A stretch of DNA of 64,000 nucleotides from Staphylococcus hsinchuensis (GTDB taxonomy: Bacteria > Bacillota > Bacilli > Staphylococcales > Staphylococcaceae). The stretch spans positions 1,674,001 to 1,738,000 of the forward strand of contig NZ_CP128355.1 of assembly GCF_038789205.1 (NCBI RefSeq), in the 5' to 3' direction. This document shows, piece by piece, positions 10,371-19,110 of the stretch; the first letter of the stretch is position 1, and the number at the start of each line of letters is the position of its first letter. The position numbers were made by a program, and so were the translations under genes. The notes under the pieces are model-generated. The model searched no databases. It was given only the letters and a program-made list of their open reading frames with translations, and had not been told where the DNA came from.

Positions 10371-10799
10371 TTATTTCTCAAAATGTGATATTAAATCTTC
10401 GTAGCCTAAGTCTTTTAATTTGTCATATGGAATGAATTGAACCGCAGCTGAATTAATGCAATAGCGTAAACCGCCAGATTCTTTAGGGCCATCATTAAAT
10501 ACGTGACCTAAATGGCTATTGGCATTCTCAGAACGGACTTCAGTTCGAATCATTCCGTGCGTCTTATCTACTAATTCAATGACTTCATCGTCATCTAATG
10601 CTTTGGAAAAACTAGGCCAACCACAATCAGATTCAAATTTCTCTTCTGAAGTAAATAATGGTTTGCCAGATATTTTATCAACATAAATACCTTTTTCAAA
10701 ATGATTCCAATATTCGTTTTGAAATGGAGGTTCAGTTCCATTTTCTTGAGTTACGAGATATTCCATGTCAGTTAAATCATTTTTATCTTTTTTAATCAT
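10371..10799 (-). CDS. msrB: Peptide methionine-R-sulfoxide reductase
   Basis: MsrB repairs the R-epimer of methionine sulfoxide. The 142-residue protein has the SeIR fold with [25 protein letters not shown] and [11 protein letters not shown], the last holding the catalytic cysteine. Only two cysteines are present, so the two CxxC pairs that bind zinc in many MsrBs are absent; this is the metal-free type. The start ATG overlaps the msrA stop by 8 bases and follows GGGGGAAACAAA. Confidence 0.95.
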   Translation of the reverse strand: MIKKDKNDLTDMEYLVTQENGTEPPFQNEYWNHFEKGIYVDKISGKPLFTSEEKFESDCGWPSFSKALDDDEVIELVDKTHGMIRTEVRSENANSHLGHVFNDGPKESGGLRYCINSAAVQFIPYDKLKDLGYEDLISHFEK

Positions 10800-11319
10800 T
10801 TTGTTTCCCCCAATGTTTTTCTATAAAAGCTTTTCTACCTGAACCACGTTGATATTGCTCGTAATGCATTGGATTCTTTTTATAAAAATCTTGATGTGCT
10901 TCTTCTGCAGGATAGAAATTTTTATATGGTTTGATGGGTGTGATAACTGGATTTTCGAAAATATTTTGTTCATTAAGTTGTTGTATCTTAGCTTCAGCAG
11001 CCTTTTTTTGATGCTCATCATGATAAAAAATAGCTGGTTGATAATGTGCACCGCGATCAAAGAATTGCCCTTCATTATCTGTAGGATCAAATGTTTTGAA
11101 ATATACATCTAATATATTTTCAAACGAAGTTGTTTCAGTATCATATTCGATTTGCACAGCTTCTACATGTCCGGTTTGATTTGTACTAACACTTTCATAA
11201 GTTGGGTTCTCTGTATGACCACCGCTATAACCTGATACAACTTGTTTAATGCCAGGGAAAGATGTGAACGGCTTAACTAAACACCAAAAACATCCACCAG
11301 CTAAAGTCGCGTAAGCCAT
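10792..11319 (-). CDS. msrA: Peptide methionine-S-sulfoxide reductase
   Basis: MsrA repairs the S-epimer of methionine sulfoxide. The catalytic motif GGCFWC lies at residues 8-13, followed by [14 protein letters not shown] and [12 protein letters not shown], all typical. I start at the ATG giving [13 protein letters not shown] because AAGGAGG sits six bases upstream. The in-frame TTG two codons earlier would collide with that site. The gene overlaps msrB and forms a redox-repair unit with it. Confidence 0.95.
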   Translation of the reverse strand: MAYATLAGGCFWCLVKPFTSFPGIKQVVSGYSGGHTENPTYESVSTNQTGHVEAVQIEYDTETTSFENILDVYFKTFDPTDNEGQFFDRGAHYQPAIFYHDEHQKKAAEAKIQQLNEQNIFENPVITPIKPYKNFYPAEEAHQDFYKKNPMHYEQYQRGSGRKAFIEKHWGKQND

Positions 11320-11434
11320 AACCAACCTCCTTATACTTATTTTTATAATAAATGTATCATTATTATATCAATTCTTCTATTAAATTGACTTATGTCTAAT
11401 TTTTAATTGAGTTTGTAACTCTACCTATTAATGT

Positions 11435-12274
11435 TTAGTGCTTTAGTATAACAAGTCCAATGGCACCTTGACCAGTATGTGTAGATATAACAGGTGAAGT
11501 AATATTAGTATCAAAGTGAGTAACGTTAAATTCAGTAGAAAATTGATTTTTAATTTTATCGACAAATTCTAGAATATTTGCATGCGCGATACCAATTGAT
11601 TTAATGCTGCTATTTTCTACAAAAGCATTAACTTCTTTTTTTAAATATTGAACACTCGCATTTTGGGTTCTTGAGTTATGGATGAGTTCAATTTTTCCAT
11701 CTACTAATGTCCCTATTGGTTTTATTTTCATCATATTTCCAATGAGACCCTTTGTTTTACTTATTCTGCCACCTTTAATAAGTTGACTCAGTTGGCCAAT
11801 AACGACAAATAGCTTAATATTTTGTTGTAATTGTTTGATTTTTTCTAATATCGTTGCTGTTGATTCTCCGGCCTCATTCCACTCCACGATGTGTTGAATT
11901 TGATAACCGAGTCCATAAGAAATGGACTTTGAATCAATAACCGTTACATTACTATCCGTCATATGACTCGCTTGCAAAGCTGTTTGATACGTACCACTGA
12001 GACCAGACGTTAGATGAATACTAATAATTTCAGAACCATCGGCACCAAGTTCATCATATAGTTCAATAAACTTACCAATAGATGGTTGGCTGGTCTTAAC
12101 ATCAGCGCCTGCTTCTAATCTTTCTATATAACTTTCTGATGAAATATCTACTTGGTCTACATATGATTGACCATCTATTGTTAAATTTAATGGAATGACA
12201 TGTATATTTTTTGAAGTTAAGTATTCCTTTGATAAGTCAGATGTCGAGTCAGTTACTATTTTTTTAATCGGCAT
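11435..12274 (-). CDS. DegV-family fatty-acid-binding protein
   Basis: A 279-residue DegV/EDD-fold protein. Signatures are VTDSTSDLS at residues 8-16, the fatty-acid-contacting TSQPSIGKF, and [15 protein letters not shown]. Family members bind a fatty acid and, as FakB, present it to the kinase FakA for incorporation into phospholipid. Which of the staphylococcal paralogues this is cannot be settled from sequence alone. The start follows AGGAGGATAATT. It lies 20 bases after dfrA and is probably co-transcribed with thyA-dfrA. Confidence 0.88.
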   Translation of the reverse strand: MPIKKIVTDSTSDLSKEYLTSKNIHVIPLNLTIDGQSYVDQVDISSESYIERLEAGADVKTSQPSIGKFIELYDELGADGSEIISIHLTSGLSGTYQTALQASHMTDSNVTVIDSKSISYGLGYQIQHIVEWNEAGESTATILEKIKQLQQNIKLFVVIGQLSQLIKGGRISKTKGLIGNMMKIKPIGTLVDGKIELIHNSRTQNASVQYLKKEVNAFVENSSIKSIGIAHANILEFVDKIKNQFSTEFNVTHFDTNITSPVISTHTGQGAIGLVILKH

Positions 12275-12293
12275 AATTATCCTCCTGTTAACG

Positions 12294-12773
<480 letters not shown>

Positions 12774-12867
12774 TTACCTCCCTAAACTAATTTATGAAAA
12801 CGATTTAATACTTATATAACGCCCATTATATAATAAATTCAGCAGTATATTAAATGATATCTAAAAA

Positions 12868-13824
12868 TTAAACTGCTATAGGTGCTTTTATTGAAGGATG
12901 GGAATCATAATTTACAATTTCTAAATCTTCATAATTGATGTCAAAGATAGAAGCATCAGAATTAATTTTTAGTTTTGGTGGTGCATAACTGCTACGTTCG
13001 AGTTGCGTTTTCACGGCATCAATATGGTTGGAATAAATATGTGCATCACCAATTGTGTGGACGAACTCACCTACTTCTAGACCGCATTCTTTAGCGATTA
13101 AGTGTGTTAATAGACTATAACTTGCTATGTTGAAAGGAATACCTAAAAAGATATCACCACTACGTTGATAAAGCTGACAACTGAGTTTGTTATCTTCAAC
13201 GTAGAATTGGAACATCGTATGGCAAGGAGGTAAGGCCATTGTATCAATTTCAGTTGGGTTCCATGCTGAAACGATATGTCTTCTTGAATTTGGATTAGTT
13301 TTGATTTGGTTAATTACTGTTTTGAGCTGGTCAAAATGATTACTGTTTTGATCAATCCAATCTCGCCACTGTTTACCATAAACATTACCTAAATCCCCGT
13401 ATTTTTGTGCAAATGCGTCATCATTTAATATTTTTTCTTTAAATTGTTTCATTTGTGATTGATATTGTTCTTTGAAATCTGAATCTACTTGAGCTCTATG
13501 ACCGAAGTCAGTCATATCCGGACCATTGTAATCGTCAGATTGAATATAATTGTCAAAAGCCCATTCATTCCAAATATTGTTATTATATTGAAGTAAATAT
13601 TGAATATTTGTATCCCCTTTAATGAACCAAAGTAATTCGGTTGCTATGAGTTTAAAGGATACTTTCTTTGTAGTAAGTAAAGGAAATCCTTTACTCAAAT
13701 CAAATCTCATTTGATGGCCAAACTTTGAAATAGTTCCCGTATTTGTTCTATCATTTCGTTTATTCCCTATCTCTAATACCTCTTCACATAGGTCATGATA
13801 CACTTTATCGAAATCATTTAACAT
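12868..13824 (-). CDS. thyA: Thymidylate synthase
   Basis: ThyA methylates dUMP to dTMP using methylene-tetrahydrofolate. Clear signatures are [19 protein letters not shown], the catalytic cysteine in [12 protein letters not shown], and GDAHIYSNH near the C-terminus, which ends KAPIAV. I start at the ATG giving [13 protein letters not shown], 318 residues as in S. aureus. The upstream in-frame GTG is only one base from GGAG and unlikely. The gene is at the head of the thyA-dfrA-degV group and borders the accessory islet on its upstream side. Confidence 0.97.
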   Translation of the reverse strand: MLNDFDKVYHDLCEEVLEIGNKRNDRTNTGTISKFGHQMRFDLSKGFPLLTTKKVSFKLIATELLWFIKGDTNIQYLLQYNNNIWNEWAFDNYIQSDDYNGPDMTDFGHRAQVDSDFKEQYQSQMKQFKEKILNDDAFAQKYGDLGNVYGKQWRDWIDQNSNHFDQLKTVINQIKTNPNSRRHIVSAWNPTEIDTMALPPCHTMFQFYVEDNKLSCQLYQRSGDIFLGIPFNIASYSLLTHLIAKECGLEVGEFVHTIGDAHIYSNHIDAVKTQLERSSYAPPKLKINSDASIFDINYEDLEIVNYDSHPSIKAPIAV

Positions 13825-14025
13825 ATTACTCACACTCCAATTATTGTACTGTATTTAAATATCTAGAACTTTTATAAATCTTCTTAAATCCTTATATATC
13901 AAGGGTTATAACTATATTTTGATTATATTTATTTTCTTGTCCTTTTTGCCTTTAAAATTGTATTGTAAAAGTACAATTAACTATATATTGTATAATTCGT
14001 TAACATACGTAATCTACATTATAGA
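13825..14025. other. AT-rich upstream region of thyA, no gene seen
   Basis: About 200 bases with no usable reading frame. It should hold the thyA promoter on the minus strand, but I see no single convincing -35/-10 pair. This is the left edge of the accessory islet. Confidence 0.5.
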
Positions 14026-14062
14026 ATAAAAAAGCTACTGAATACAATTAAGTATTCAGTAG
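14026..14062 (-). terminator. Strong terminator at the thyA side of the islet
   Basis: A perfect 11-bp stem CTACTGAATAC / GTATTCAGTAG (14035-14045 with 14052-14062) with a 6-base loop. The T-run lies on the minus-strand side. It ends transcripts coming from the islet before thyA. Confidence 0.85.
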
Positions 14063-14245
14063 TTAAGGAAAAATAAAAACTAATACGCCACCCTTTACTT
14101 ATATCGGGGTAATGATTTATTTATAACGAACAATGTACCAACAAATATCACTGTACAAAAGAGGACCTCTCAGTACGCAACTAACCCCACCTAACTTAAT
14201 AGATGGGGAAATAAGTATTACATAAAAGTTATAGTATTTATAATT
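14063..14245 (-). ncRNA. Candidate structured small RNA or type I toxin-like unit (unverified)
   Basis: The stretch between the LSm-like gene and the terminator at 14026-14062 has no ordinary gene but several hairpins. One is CCCCA...TGGGG around 14184-14207, and there is a short GAGGACCTC repeat at 14161-14169. On the minus strand an 18-codon frame (14151-14095, GTG start) encodes a hydrophobic segment followed by a basic end (NKSLPRYK), which is a type I toxin shape. It has no good Shine-Dalgarno at normal spacing. Both identity and ends are inference. Confidence 0.25.
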
Positions 14246-14399
14246 ATAGTAATACTGAACTTTCGCAAATTTAAGTTGATAACAGACATTGCTAAAAACA
14301 TTGTTATCAAGCTTGAAACACTTTTAAAATAGGTATTAGGGGCTAAGCCTCTAAATAAAAATATAAAAATACACTTTTGTGCTATACACAATAAAAAAG

Positions 14400-14603
14400 T
14401 TATTCTTCGGATTCAATTACTTTAATTGATTCAATTTCGTTTTCGTCAATACTAAACATACTGTCATCTGTTCTTAATAATATGGCATTTTGTCCGTTAT
14501 AAGTATCATAATCGTGATCAAAATCTATAACTATACCATCATAAATATCTCCATCTTTAAAATATACTCTAACTTTTTTACCTACATATTCCCATAGTTT
14601 CAT
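14400..14603 (-). CDS. Small LSm/SH3-barrel-like protein, function unknown
   Basis: A 67-residue acidic protein beginning MKLWEYVGKKVRVYFKDGD. The pattern of a short helix, then K-V-x-V-x-F-K-D-G-x-x-x-x-G, then alternating strands resembles small SH3/LSm-like barrels found in Firmicutes chromosomes and phages. I start at this ATG because AAGGTGGG lies six bases upstream; a longer frame to 14636 has no ribosome site. It is the last gene before the islet's structured stretch. I do not recognise a specific function. Confidence 0.65.
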   Translation of the reverse strand: MKLWEYVGKKVRVYFKDGDIYDGIVIDFDHDYDTYNGQNAILLRTDDSMFSIDENEIESIKVIESEE

Positions 14604-14645
14604 TTTATCCCACCTTATTACTATACAATTATACACAAATAAATT

Positions 14646-14744
14646 TCACTCTTTAGATTCTTTTTTTGCATCTTCAATAGTCTGCTCAAGTATTGCAATT
14701 ACCTCATCATAGGATAATTCTCCATCTAATTGTAATGGTTTCAT
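14646..14744 (-). CDS. Micro-protein (32 aa), paralogue of its upstream neighbour
   Basis: The reading frame starts MKPLQLDGELSYDEVIAILE and ends KKESKE. It shares the pattern L-D-G-E-(L/M)-(S/T)-Y-D-E followed by an amphipathic acidic helix with the next gene at 14741-14893. Its ATG overlaps that gene's TGA (ATGA), and AGAGGA lies at normal distance upstream, so it should be translated by coupling. The product is highly acidic, with no membrane segment or cysteine. Function is unknown. The duplication and the coupling are what support it as real. Confidence 0.6.
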   Translation of the reverse strand: MKPLQLDGELSYDEVIAILEQTIEDAKKESKE

Positions 14745-14893
14745 TTTTTAGATCCTCTATCTTTTTCTTTTCGTTCTTTTTCTTCTAATTCTTTAATTAG
14801 TTTCTCATTTTCTTTTGCATCTTTAAGACCTTGTTCAAGTTCTGCCATTAATTCATCATAAGTCATTTCGCCATCTAACCGAATATTTTCCAT
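14741..14893 (-). CDS. Micro-protein (50 aa), first of a coupled paralogous pair
   Basis: The frame starts MENIRLDGEMTYDELMAELE and continues into a charged helix rich in Lys and Glu (LIKELEEKERKEKD), probably a short coiled coil, ending GSKK. The start has a good GGGAGATG Shine-Dalgarno. The first 25 residues are paralogous to the downstream 32-residue product, which lacks the charged tail. A plausible promoter (TTGAAC near 15031, TACTTT near 15008, minus strand) lies upstream. I do not recognise a family; an antitoxin-like or phage-type regulator is only a guess. Confidence 0.6.
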   Translation of the reverse strand: MENIRLDGEMTYDELMAELEQGLKDAKENEKLIKELEEKERKEKDRGSKK

Positions 14894-15302
14894 TTATATC
14901 ATCTCCCTAATTAACTACAGTGTAACAGTTAATCATTGTCAGGTATATCATCAATAAGAGAATTACAGGCTCTCCATCATTCACGTAATGTCAATCTGTA
15001 AATAAAGTATTGTACTTTCCTAGTAGTTCAAGGACTCTATTTCGGTATGTAACATCTATTTTTTTAAATGTTTAAATTATAAGTGATTACTCACTTTCTA
15101 AAGATATAATAAACAAACTTATTCAAGAATCTGCTATCTGCTATAAAAGATAGGCAGTTATAAACATATAACCACCCACTCCTGGGTCACAGTCATTTAT
15201 ATTTTTGCACTCGCAATAAGTAAGATTATTAAAAGCAATTATTGAATGAGTTCATTTGCACATTTATTTCAATTTATAATGATTGTTTGAGTAAGTTTAG
15301 TA
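14894..15302. other. Gene-free part of the accessory islet with hairpins
   Basis: No credible gene longer than 30 codons. Features visible are an imperfect inverted repeat CTGC-TATCT / AGATAGGCAG around 15131-15156, and a small hairpin ACCCA-CTCC-TGGGT around 15173-15186. A 12-codon frame MTVTQEWVVICL overlaps the latter on minus. Together these look like a small structured RNA, but nothing decisive is seen. Confidence 0.4.
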
Positions 15303-15339
15303 AAATAAAAACTAGCGATTTTTAAAAAAATCGCTAGTT
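15303..15339. terminator. Terminator after the bacilliredoxin gene
   Basis: A long stem AACTAGCGATTTTT paired with its complement ending at 15339, with a T-rich tract on the minus side. It lies 36 bases after the stop codon and may also work from the other side. Confidence 0.85.
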
Positions 15340-15375
15340 GTGTTAAATATTAAACGATTAAGTTTTAAAGGAGGT

Positions 15376-15813
15376 CTACTTACAATGTTCGTCGAATGCA
15401 TCTTTAATATCCATGCAAATATCTTGAATGTCTCTACCTTCAATATGTTCACGTGGGATGAAATGTTTTAAAGTTTGACCTTGGAATAATGCATAAGATG
15501 GACTTGATGGTACTTGTTGGATAAATGATCTCATCTCTTCTGTTGCTTCTTTATCTTGACCAGCAAACACGGTTACTTTATAATCTGGTTTTTTATCGTT
15601 TTGTTCAGCTACAGTTACAGCTGCAGGTCTTGCTAAGCCAGCAGCACAACCACATGTAGAGTTAACAACAACAAAAGTCGTTTCTTCTTCACCGACTGTG
15701 TTCATAAAGTCAGAAACTTGATCTGATGTTTCTAAACTTTTAAAATCTCTATTCGTTAATTCGTTTCGCATTTCATTTGCTAATTCGTTCATATAAGCTT
15801 CATAAGCATTCAT
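15376..15813 (-). CDS. brxA: Bacilliredoxin (YphP/YqiW family)
   Basis: A 145-residue thioredoxin-fold protein with the unusual CGC active site in [15 protein letters not shown] (residues about 51-65), the hallmark of bacilliredoxins. These remove bacillithiol from S-bacillithiolated proteins after oxidant stress. It functions with BshA (bacillithiol synthesis) and YpdA (disulfide reductase), both encoded in this window. Position next to cvfC and thyA matches S. aureus BrxA as I recall; the family was formerly UPF0403. The start follows TTGGAGTGTTAAAAT. Confidence 0.9.
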   Translation of the reverse strand: MNAYEAYMNELANEMRNELTNRDFKSLETSDQVSDFMNTVGEEETTFVVVNSTCGCAAGLARPAAVTVAEQNDKKPDYKVTVFAGQDKEATEEMRSFIQQVPSSPSYALFQGQTLKHFIPREHIEGRDIQDICMDIKDAFDEHCK

Positions 15814-15841
15814 ATTTTAACACTCCAATTCACGATGTGAT

Positions 15842-16957
15842 TTATTTATTTCTATTTGCAATTTGTTTCCAAACTGATCCTAAAGCCTCGTCCCCATTTT
15901 CTATACGTGAAATGGCCATTTCAATTTGTAATTTAACTTCATATGCTGAATCATCAGCATGCGCTTTTAATGTTTCTAATTGTTCCGGACCAGCTTCATC
16001 GAACATAAACATCGCTGCACGCCAACGTACGATTTTTTGTGGATCATCTAATGCCTTTTCCATTTCAGGTAAAGCATCTTTAAATCCTAAATCACTAATA
16101 CAATCTCCAGCTGTACGTCTCACTGCTGGGCTTGGATCATTGAGACCTTTATACATGTAAGGTAATATGCTTTCATCTTCAATCATACCTATTAAAACAA
16201 TCGCTTCACGTCTAAGCGGGACTTTACTTTCCCCTAATGCTTCAGATAATAACGGAATGTCATCTTCAGTAGGTGTTGGGAATGATTTTAACATGCGTAA
16301 TCGAGCTTTCCAATCTTCTGCAGCTCTATATTCTTCAAGTGTCACGTGAACATATTTATCCTCTGGCATCACGATATCAGTAGACAACGCTTTATCTACA
16401 AGTTCTTTTAATGTTTGATCTGGATAAATAGCATGAATTTCTTCAACAATTGAATTCATGATCTCGTCCATTTCACCGTAACGAACGCCCCAGTCATCCC
16501 ATTTACGTAAAAATACTACATTATCTTGTTCTTTTTGAGCAGACAACATACTATCGACAAACTTTTCTGGTAATTGTTGACGCTCTTCGTGTTCAGCATC
16601 AGTAAGTTTGATTTGGTATGGAATACCTTTAAATTTTAAAATTTCAACCTTAACTTCACCAAAGTGTTCATCAGGTACCGGCTCATCTTTAGCTGATTCA
16701 CTTTCATCATTTAAAGTTGAAGTAATGATAGGTAATACATCTTCCCAATCGTATTTTGGTTGTTTATCTATCGCTAAGAAATCCATCACATGGAAAATAG
16801 ATTTTACTCCGTCAATTGATAATAAATCATTGATAAATTGTGGTTGATTATCTTGAGGTTTATTATAAGTGTTTGATTGATTATCTTGTCTCTTTTCGTC
16901 CAACACGACTTTCATTGTATTTGGACTTGGTGTTGGTTCTACGCGAACGATTTCCAT
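15842..16957 (-). CDS. cvfC: Conserved virulence factor C: Nfu_N domain plus HEAT-like repeats
   Basis: A 371-residue cytoplasmic protein. Residues 1-85 form an Nfu/NifU N-terminal domain ([37 protein letters not shown]). A middle domain follows, then HEAT/armadillo-like repeats in the C-terminal 150 residues ([41 protein letters not shown]). S. aureus CvfC was found in a virulence screen; its biochemical role is not established, although the Nfu_N domain suggests a tie to iron-sulfur handling. It follows the small Nfu_N gene by 13 bases. The start has AAAGGAGG upstream. Confidence 0.88.
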   Translation of the reverse strand: MEIVRVEPTPSPNTMKVVLDEKRQDNQSNTYNKPQDNQPQFINDLLSIDGVKSIFHVMDFLAIDKQPKYDWEDVLPIITSTLNDESESAKDEPVPDEHFGEVKVEILKFKGIPYQIKLTDAEHEERQQLPEKFVDSMLSAQKEQDNVVFLRKWDDWGVRYGEMDEIMNSIVEEIHAIYPDQTLKELVDKALSTDIVMPEDKYVHVTLEEYRAAEDWKARLRMLKSFPTPTEDDIPLLSEALGESKVPLRREAIVLIGMIEDESILPYMYKGLNDPSPAVRRTAGDCISDLGFKDALPEMEKALDDPQKIVRWRAAMFMFDEAGPEQLETLKAHADDSAYEVKLQIEMAISRIENGDEALGSVWKQIANRNK

Positions 16958-16970
16958 ATGCTTACCTCCT

Positions 16971-17228
16971 TTATAATTCAGTGAGTCGTTCAGTAATTTT
17001 AGGAGTTAAATCATCCCAATTTGCTTCTGGTGTTTTATCTATTGAGATAAAATCCATCACATAAAATATTGATTTTACACCTTCAATTTGAAGCAATTCA
17101 TTTATAAATAGAGGTTGGCCTTCTTGTGACTTTGTATAAGTTGTTGATTGGTTATCTTCTCTCTCTTTATTTAAAACGATTTTAATTGTATCCGGACTTG
17201 GTGTTGATGTTACTGATTTATAATCCAA
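16971..17228 (-). CDS. Stand-alone Nfu_N-domain protein, paralogue of the CvfC N-terminus
   Basis: An 85-residue protein with a TTG start behind GGAGGAACTATT. It aligns along its whole length with residues 1-85 of the adjacent CvfC. Shared landmarks are TPSP(D/N)T(I/M)K(I/V)VL, QPxFI(N)(E/D)LL, G VKSIF(Y/H)VMDF and the I-D-K before a tryptophan. The gene therefore looks like a tandem partial duplication. Nfu_N domains occur at the front of iron-sulfur scaffold proteins, but no cysteine-containing scaffold domain follows here. Function is unknown. Confidence 0.8.
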   Translation of the reverse strand: MDYKSVTSTPSPDTIKIVLNKEREDNQSTTYTKSQEGQPLFINELLQIEGVKSIFYVMDFISIDKTPEANWDDLTPKITERLTEL

Positions 17229-17240
17229 AATAGTTCCTCC

Positions 17241-17435
17241 TTATTGTAATTCATTACCTAATTGTTTGATTTGTTTACCAATGGAACATTCACTAATACA
17301 AAAATGGTGTGCGTGTGTTTTTCCTTCTGTTTTGCGTAAATGATTTTTTAATAAGCATTGGTTACAATATGTGTTCATCAAATGATCAATCGCATTGATT
17401 GCTTCTTTTTCAGAATAAGTTAGGATAACAGCCAC
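17241..17435 (-). CDS. Small zinc-finger-domain protein (zf-C2HCIx2C type)
   Basis: A 64-residue protein with metal-ligand spacing TYCNQCLLKNHLRK ... HHFCISEC, characteristic of a Firmicutes family of tiny zinc-finger proteins of unknown role. It is the first gene of a minus-strand group with the Nfu_N gene and cvfC. The GTG start is odd: AGGAG ends one base before it, closer than normal. The true start could be a later codon such as the TTG/ATG at residues 18-19, which would remove residues that look conserved. The start is therefore uncertain, the gene is not. Confidence 0.75.
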   Translation of the reverse strand: MAVILTYSEKEAINAIDHLMNTYCNQCLLKNHLRKTEGKTHAHHFCISECSIGKQIKQLGNELQ

Positions 17436-17608
17436 ACTCCTATAATGCTAAAATTAATTTGAAATGCACTTGAGCACATTATAGCATCTGAACCAAACTT
17501 TGTTTAATATATGATTTTAAATTTACGAATGAATTAGAATAATTATAAATATAAAATAAACTATATGCAAAAACGCACTTTTTTGGTAGAATAACAAAGT
17601 TGTCGAAA

Positions 17609-17648
17609 TTGCGGTTTCTAAACACCCGCTGTAACAAAATTTAGGAGG
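17609..17648 (+). promoter_or_regulatory. preQ1 class I riboswitch controlling the downstream transporter
   Basis: Stem P1 is GCGG 17611-17614 with CCGC 17626-17629. Its loop contains CTAAA (17618-17622), which is complementary to TTTAG (17640-17644) in an A-rich tail (TAACAAAATTTAGGAGG), giving the H-type pseudoknot of preQ1-I aptamers. The ACACCC around 17622-17627 matches the conserved binding segment. The second pseudoknot strand runs into the AGGAGG ribosome site, so ligand binding should block translation of the TTG-started transporter at 17657. Confidence 0.85.
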
Positions 17649-17656
17649 TAATTAAA

Positions 17657-18361
17657 TTGTTTAATGAAATTTTTGGCATATTTACCTTTATTGTAACATT
17701 TCTATTGTTAGTTACGATGTTCAGACTTTTTGGGAAACAAGGTTTGATTGTCTGGATTGCACTTGGAACAGTAATCGCCAATATTCAAGTTATAAAAACA
17801 ATTGATATATTCACCATTTCCGCAACATTGGGTAATGTGATGTTTGCATCAATTTATTTAGCTACTGATATATTAAATGATATTTATGGAAGAAAGATTG
17901 CTAAACGTGCTGTCTGGTTAGGTTTTAGTTCAACTTTAGTAATGATTATTGTGATGCAAATGTCGTTACATTTTATTCCTGCTGATATCGATACATCTCA
18001 ATCAGCTTTAGATACAATCTTTAATCTAGTTCCAAGAATTGCACTTGGGTCAATTATTGCTTATATTATTGGGCAACATTTAGATGTCTTTATTTTTTCA
18101 TTAATTAAGAGAACATTTAATTCGGATAAAACATTTATTTTAAGAGCTTATGGAAGTACGATTATTAGTAATATATTAGATACAGCTTTATTCGTAACGA
18201 TTGCATTTTTAGGTACAATGCCATTAGGAGCAGTGTTTGAAATCTTTATTACAACATATGTATTGAAGATGGTTTCAACAGTATTTAATGTGCCCTTTGG
18301 TTATTGGGCGAAGTCATTGTACCGTAAAGGTAAAATTAAACACTTAGACGAAGGTTATTAA
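17657..18361 (+). CDS. Queuosine-precursor transporter (YhhQ/VUT family)
   Basis: A 234-residue membrane protein with about six hydrophobic helices and the family signatures IYLATDILNDIYGRKIAKRAVW and AYGSTIISNILDTALFVTIAF. YhhQ proteins import queuosine precursors (preQ0/preQ1 or queuine) used to modify tRNA wobble guanines. The TTG start is 8 bases after AGGAGG, which is part of a preQ1-I riboswitch, giving strong independent support for the substrate. It is divergent from the zinc-finger/cvfC group and is the first plus-strand gene in the window. Confidence 0.9.
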   Translation: MFNEIFGIFTFIVTFLLLVTMFRLFGKQGLIVWIALGTVIANIQVIKTIDIFTISATLGNVMFASIYLATDILNDIYGRKIAKRAVWLGFSSTLVMIIVMQMSLHFIPADIDTSQSALDTIFNLVPRIALGSIIAYIIGQHLDVFIFSLIKRTFNSDKTFILRAYGSTIISNILDTALFVTIAFLGTMPLGAVFEIFITTYVLKMVSTVFNVPFGYWAKSLYRKGKIKHLDEGY

Positions 18362-18505
18362 TATATAATATATATAACTTTAAGAGGTTTATTGGATATC
18401 TAACAGTATCTGGTAAACCTTTCTTTATATTAAAATTACGATAATTGGTATCATATCTATGGCTTTGATAATATTAGAGTAGTACTAATCATAAAGGTGA
18501 AGTTT

Positions 18506-18916
18506 ATGGCGAAAATTTATTTTGATGCAGCAACTGCTGGCAATCCAGGTGAAAGTTTTGGAGCAGTGGTAATTATTACGGAAGATAATCGCTTTCATTA
18601 TGAACAATCATTAGGCACACTCGATAATCATAGTGCAGAATGGGCTACTTTGATTTATGCTATGGAATGTGCAATCAAACATCAAATTGATACTGCAATT
18701 ATTTATACTGATTCACAATTAGTAGAAGATAGTATTGAAAGAGGTAGAGTGAAATCTGAAAAGTTCAGACCATATTTTAATCAAGCCATCAAGTTATCTC
18801 AGCAGTTTGATTTATTTTTTGTAAATTGGATTCCACGCAATAAAAATAAAGAAGCAAACCATCATGCAAAAAACGCGTTATATAAGTTTACGAAATCCAA
18901 TTCAAAAAAGCATTAA
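18506..18916 (+). CDS. RNase H-like protein with an altered active site
   Basis: A 136-residue RNase H-fold protein. The first acidic residue is in KIYFDAATAGNPG, the second in HSAEWATLIYA, and the third in IYTDSQLVED. The usual final aspartate (E-A-D near the C-terminus) is replaced: the sequence reads NKNKEANHHAKNAL. Activity may therefore be reduced or changed. I start at the ATG giving MAKIYFDAA behind AAAGGTGAAG. The GTG three codons earlier lies in that site. It may resemble B. subtilis YpdQ-type proteins. Confidence 0.85.
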   Translation: MAKIYFDAATAGNPGESFGAVVIITEDNRFHYEQSLGTLDNHSAEWATLIYAMECAIKHQIDTAIIYTDSQLVEDSIERGRVKSEKFRPYFNQAIKLSQQFDLFFVNWIPRNKNKEANHHAKNALYKFTKSNSKKH

Positions 18917-18997
18917 ATAAATAACGGCGTATTATTTGTCTTACTTTTCTAACATATAGGTCTGAGTTCGCATATAATTCGAAGTGAGAATATAAAT

Positions 18998-19044
18998 AAA
19001 GCCATGGAAAAGATTGTTACAACAATCTTTTCCATGGCTTTTTA
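18998..19044. terminator. Bidirectional terminator between the RNase H-like gene and the exonuclease gene
   Basis: A perfect 18-bp stem (GCCATGGAAAAGATTGTT and its complement) has a very short loop, with A-run and T-run on opposite sides. It serves the two convergent genes. Confidence 0.92.
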
Positions 19045-19110
19045 TAAAGAATTTGAGATCTCTATTCTAAGATGTTTTTTGTTTAATTTGTTGAAAGTTC
19101 TTTTGCTAAG

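Noticed and set aside
10821..11112. Overlapping frames on both strands inside msrA
   Set aside because: msrA is unmistakable by motif and start; the others have no ribosome site or family resemblance.
14914..14995. 25-codon hydrophobic frame on minus (VNDGEPVILLLMIYLTMINC)
   Set aside because: GTG start without a ribosome site and no conserved feature; most likely chance.
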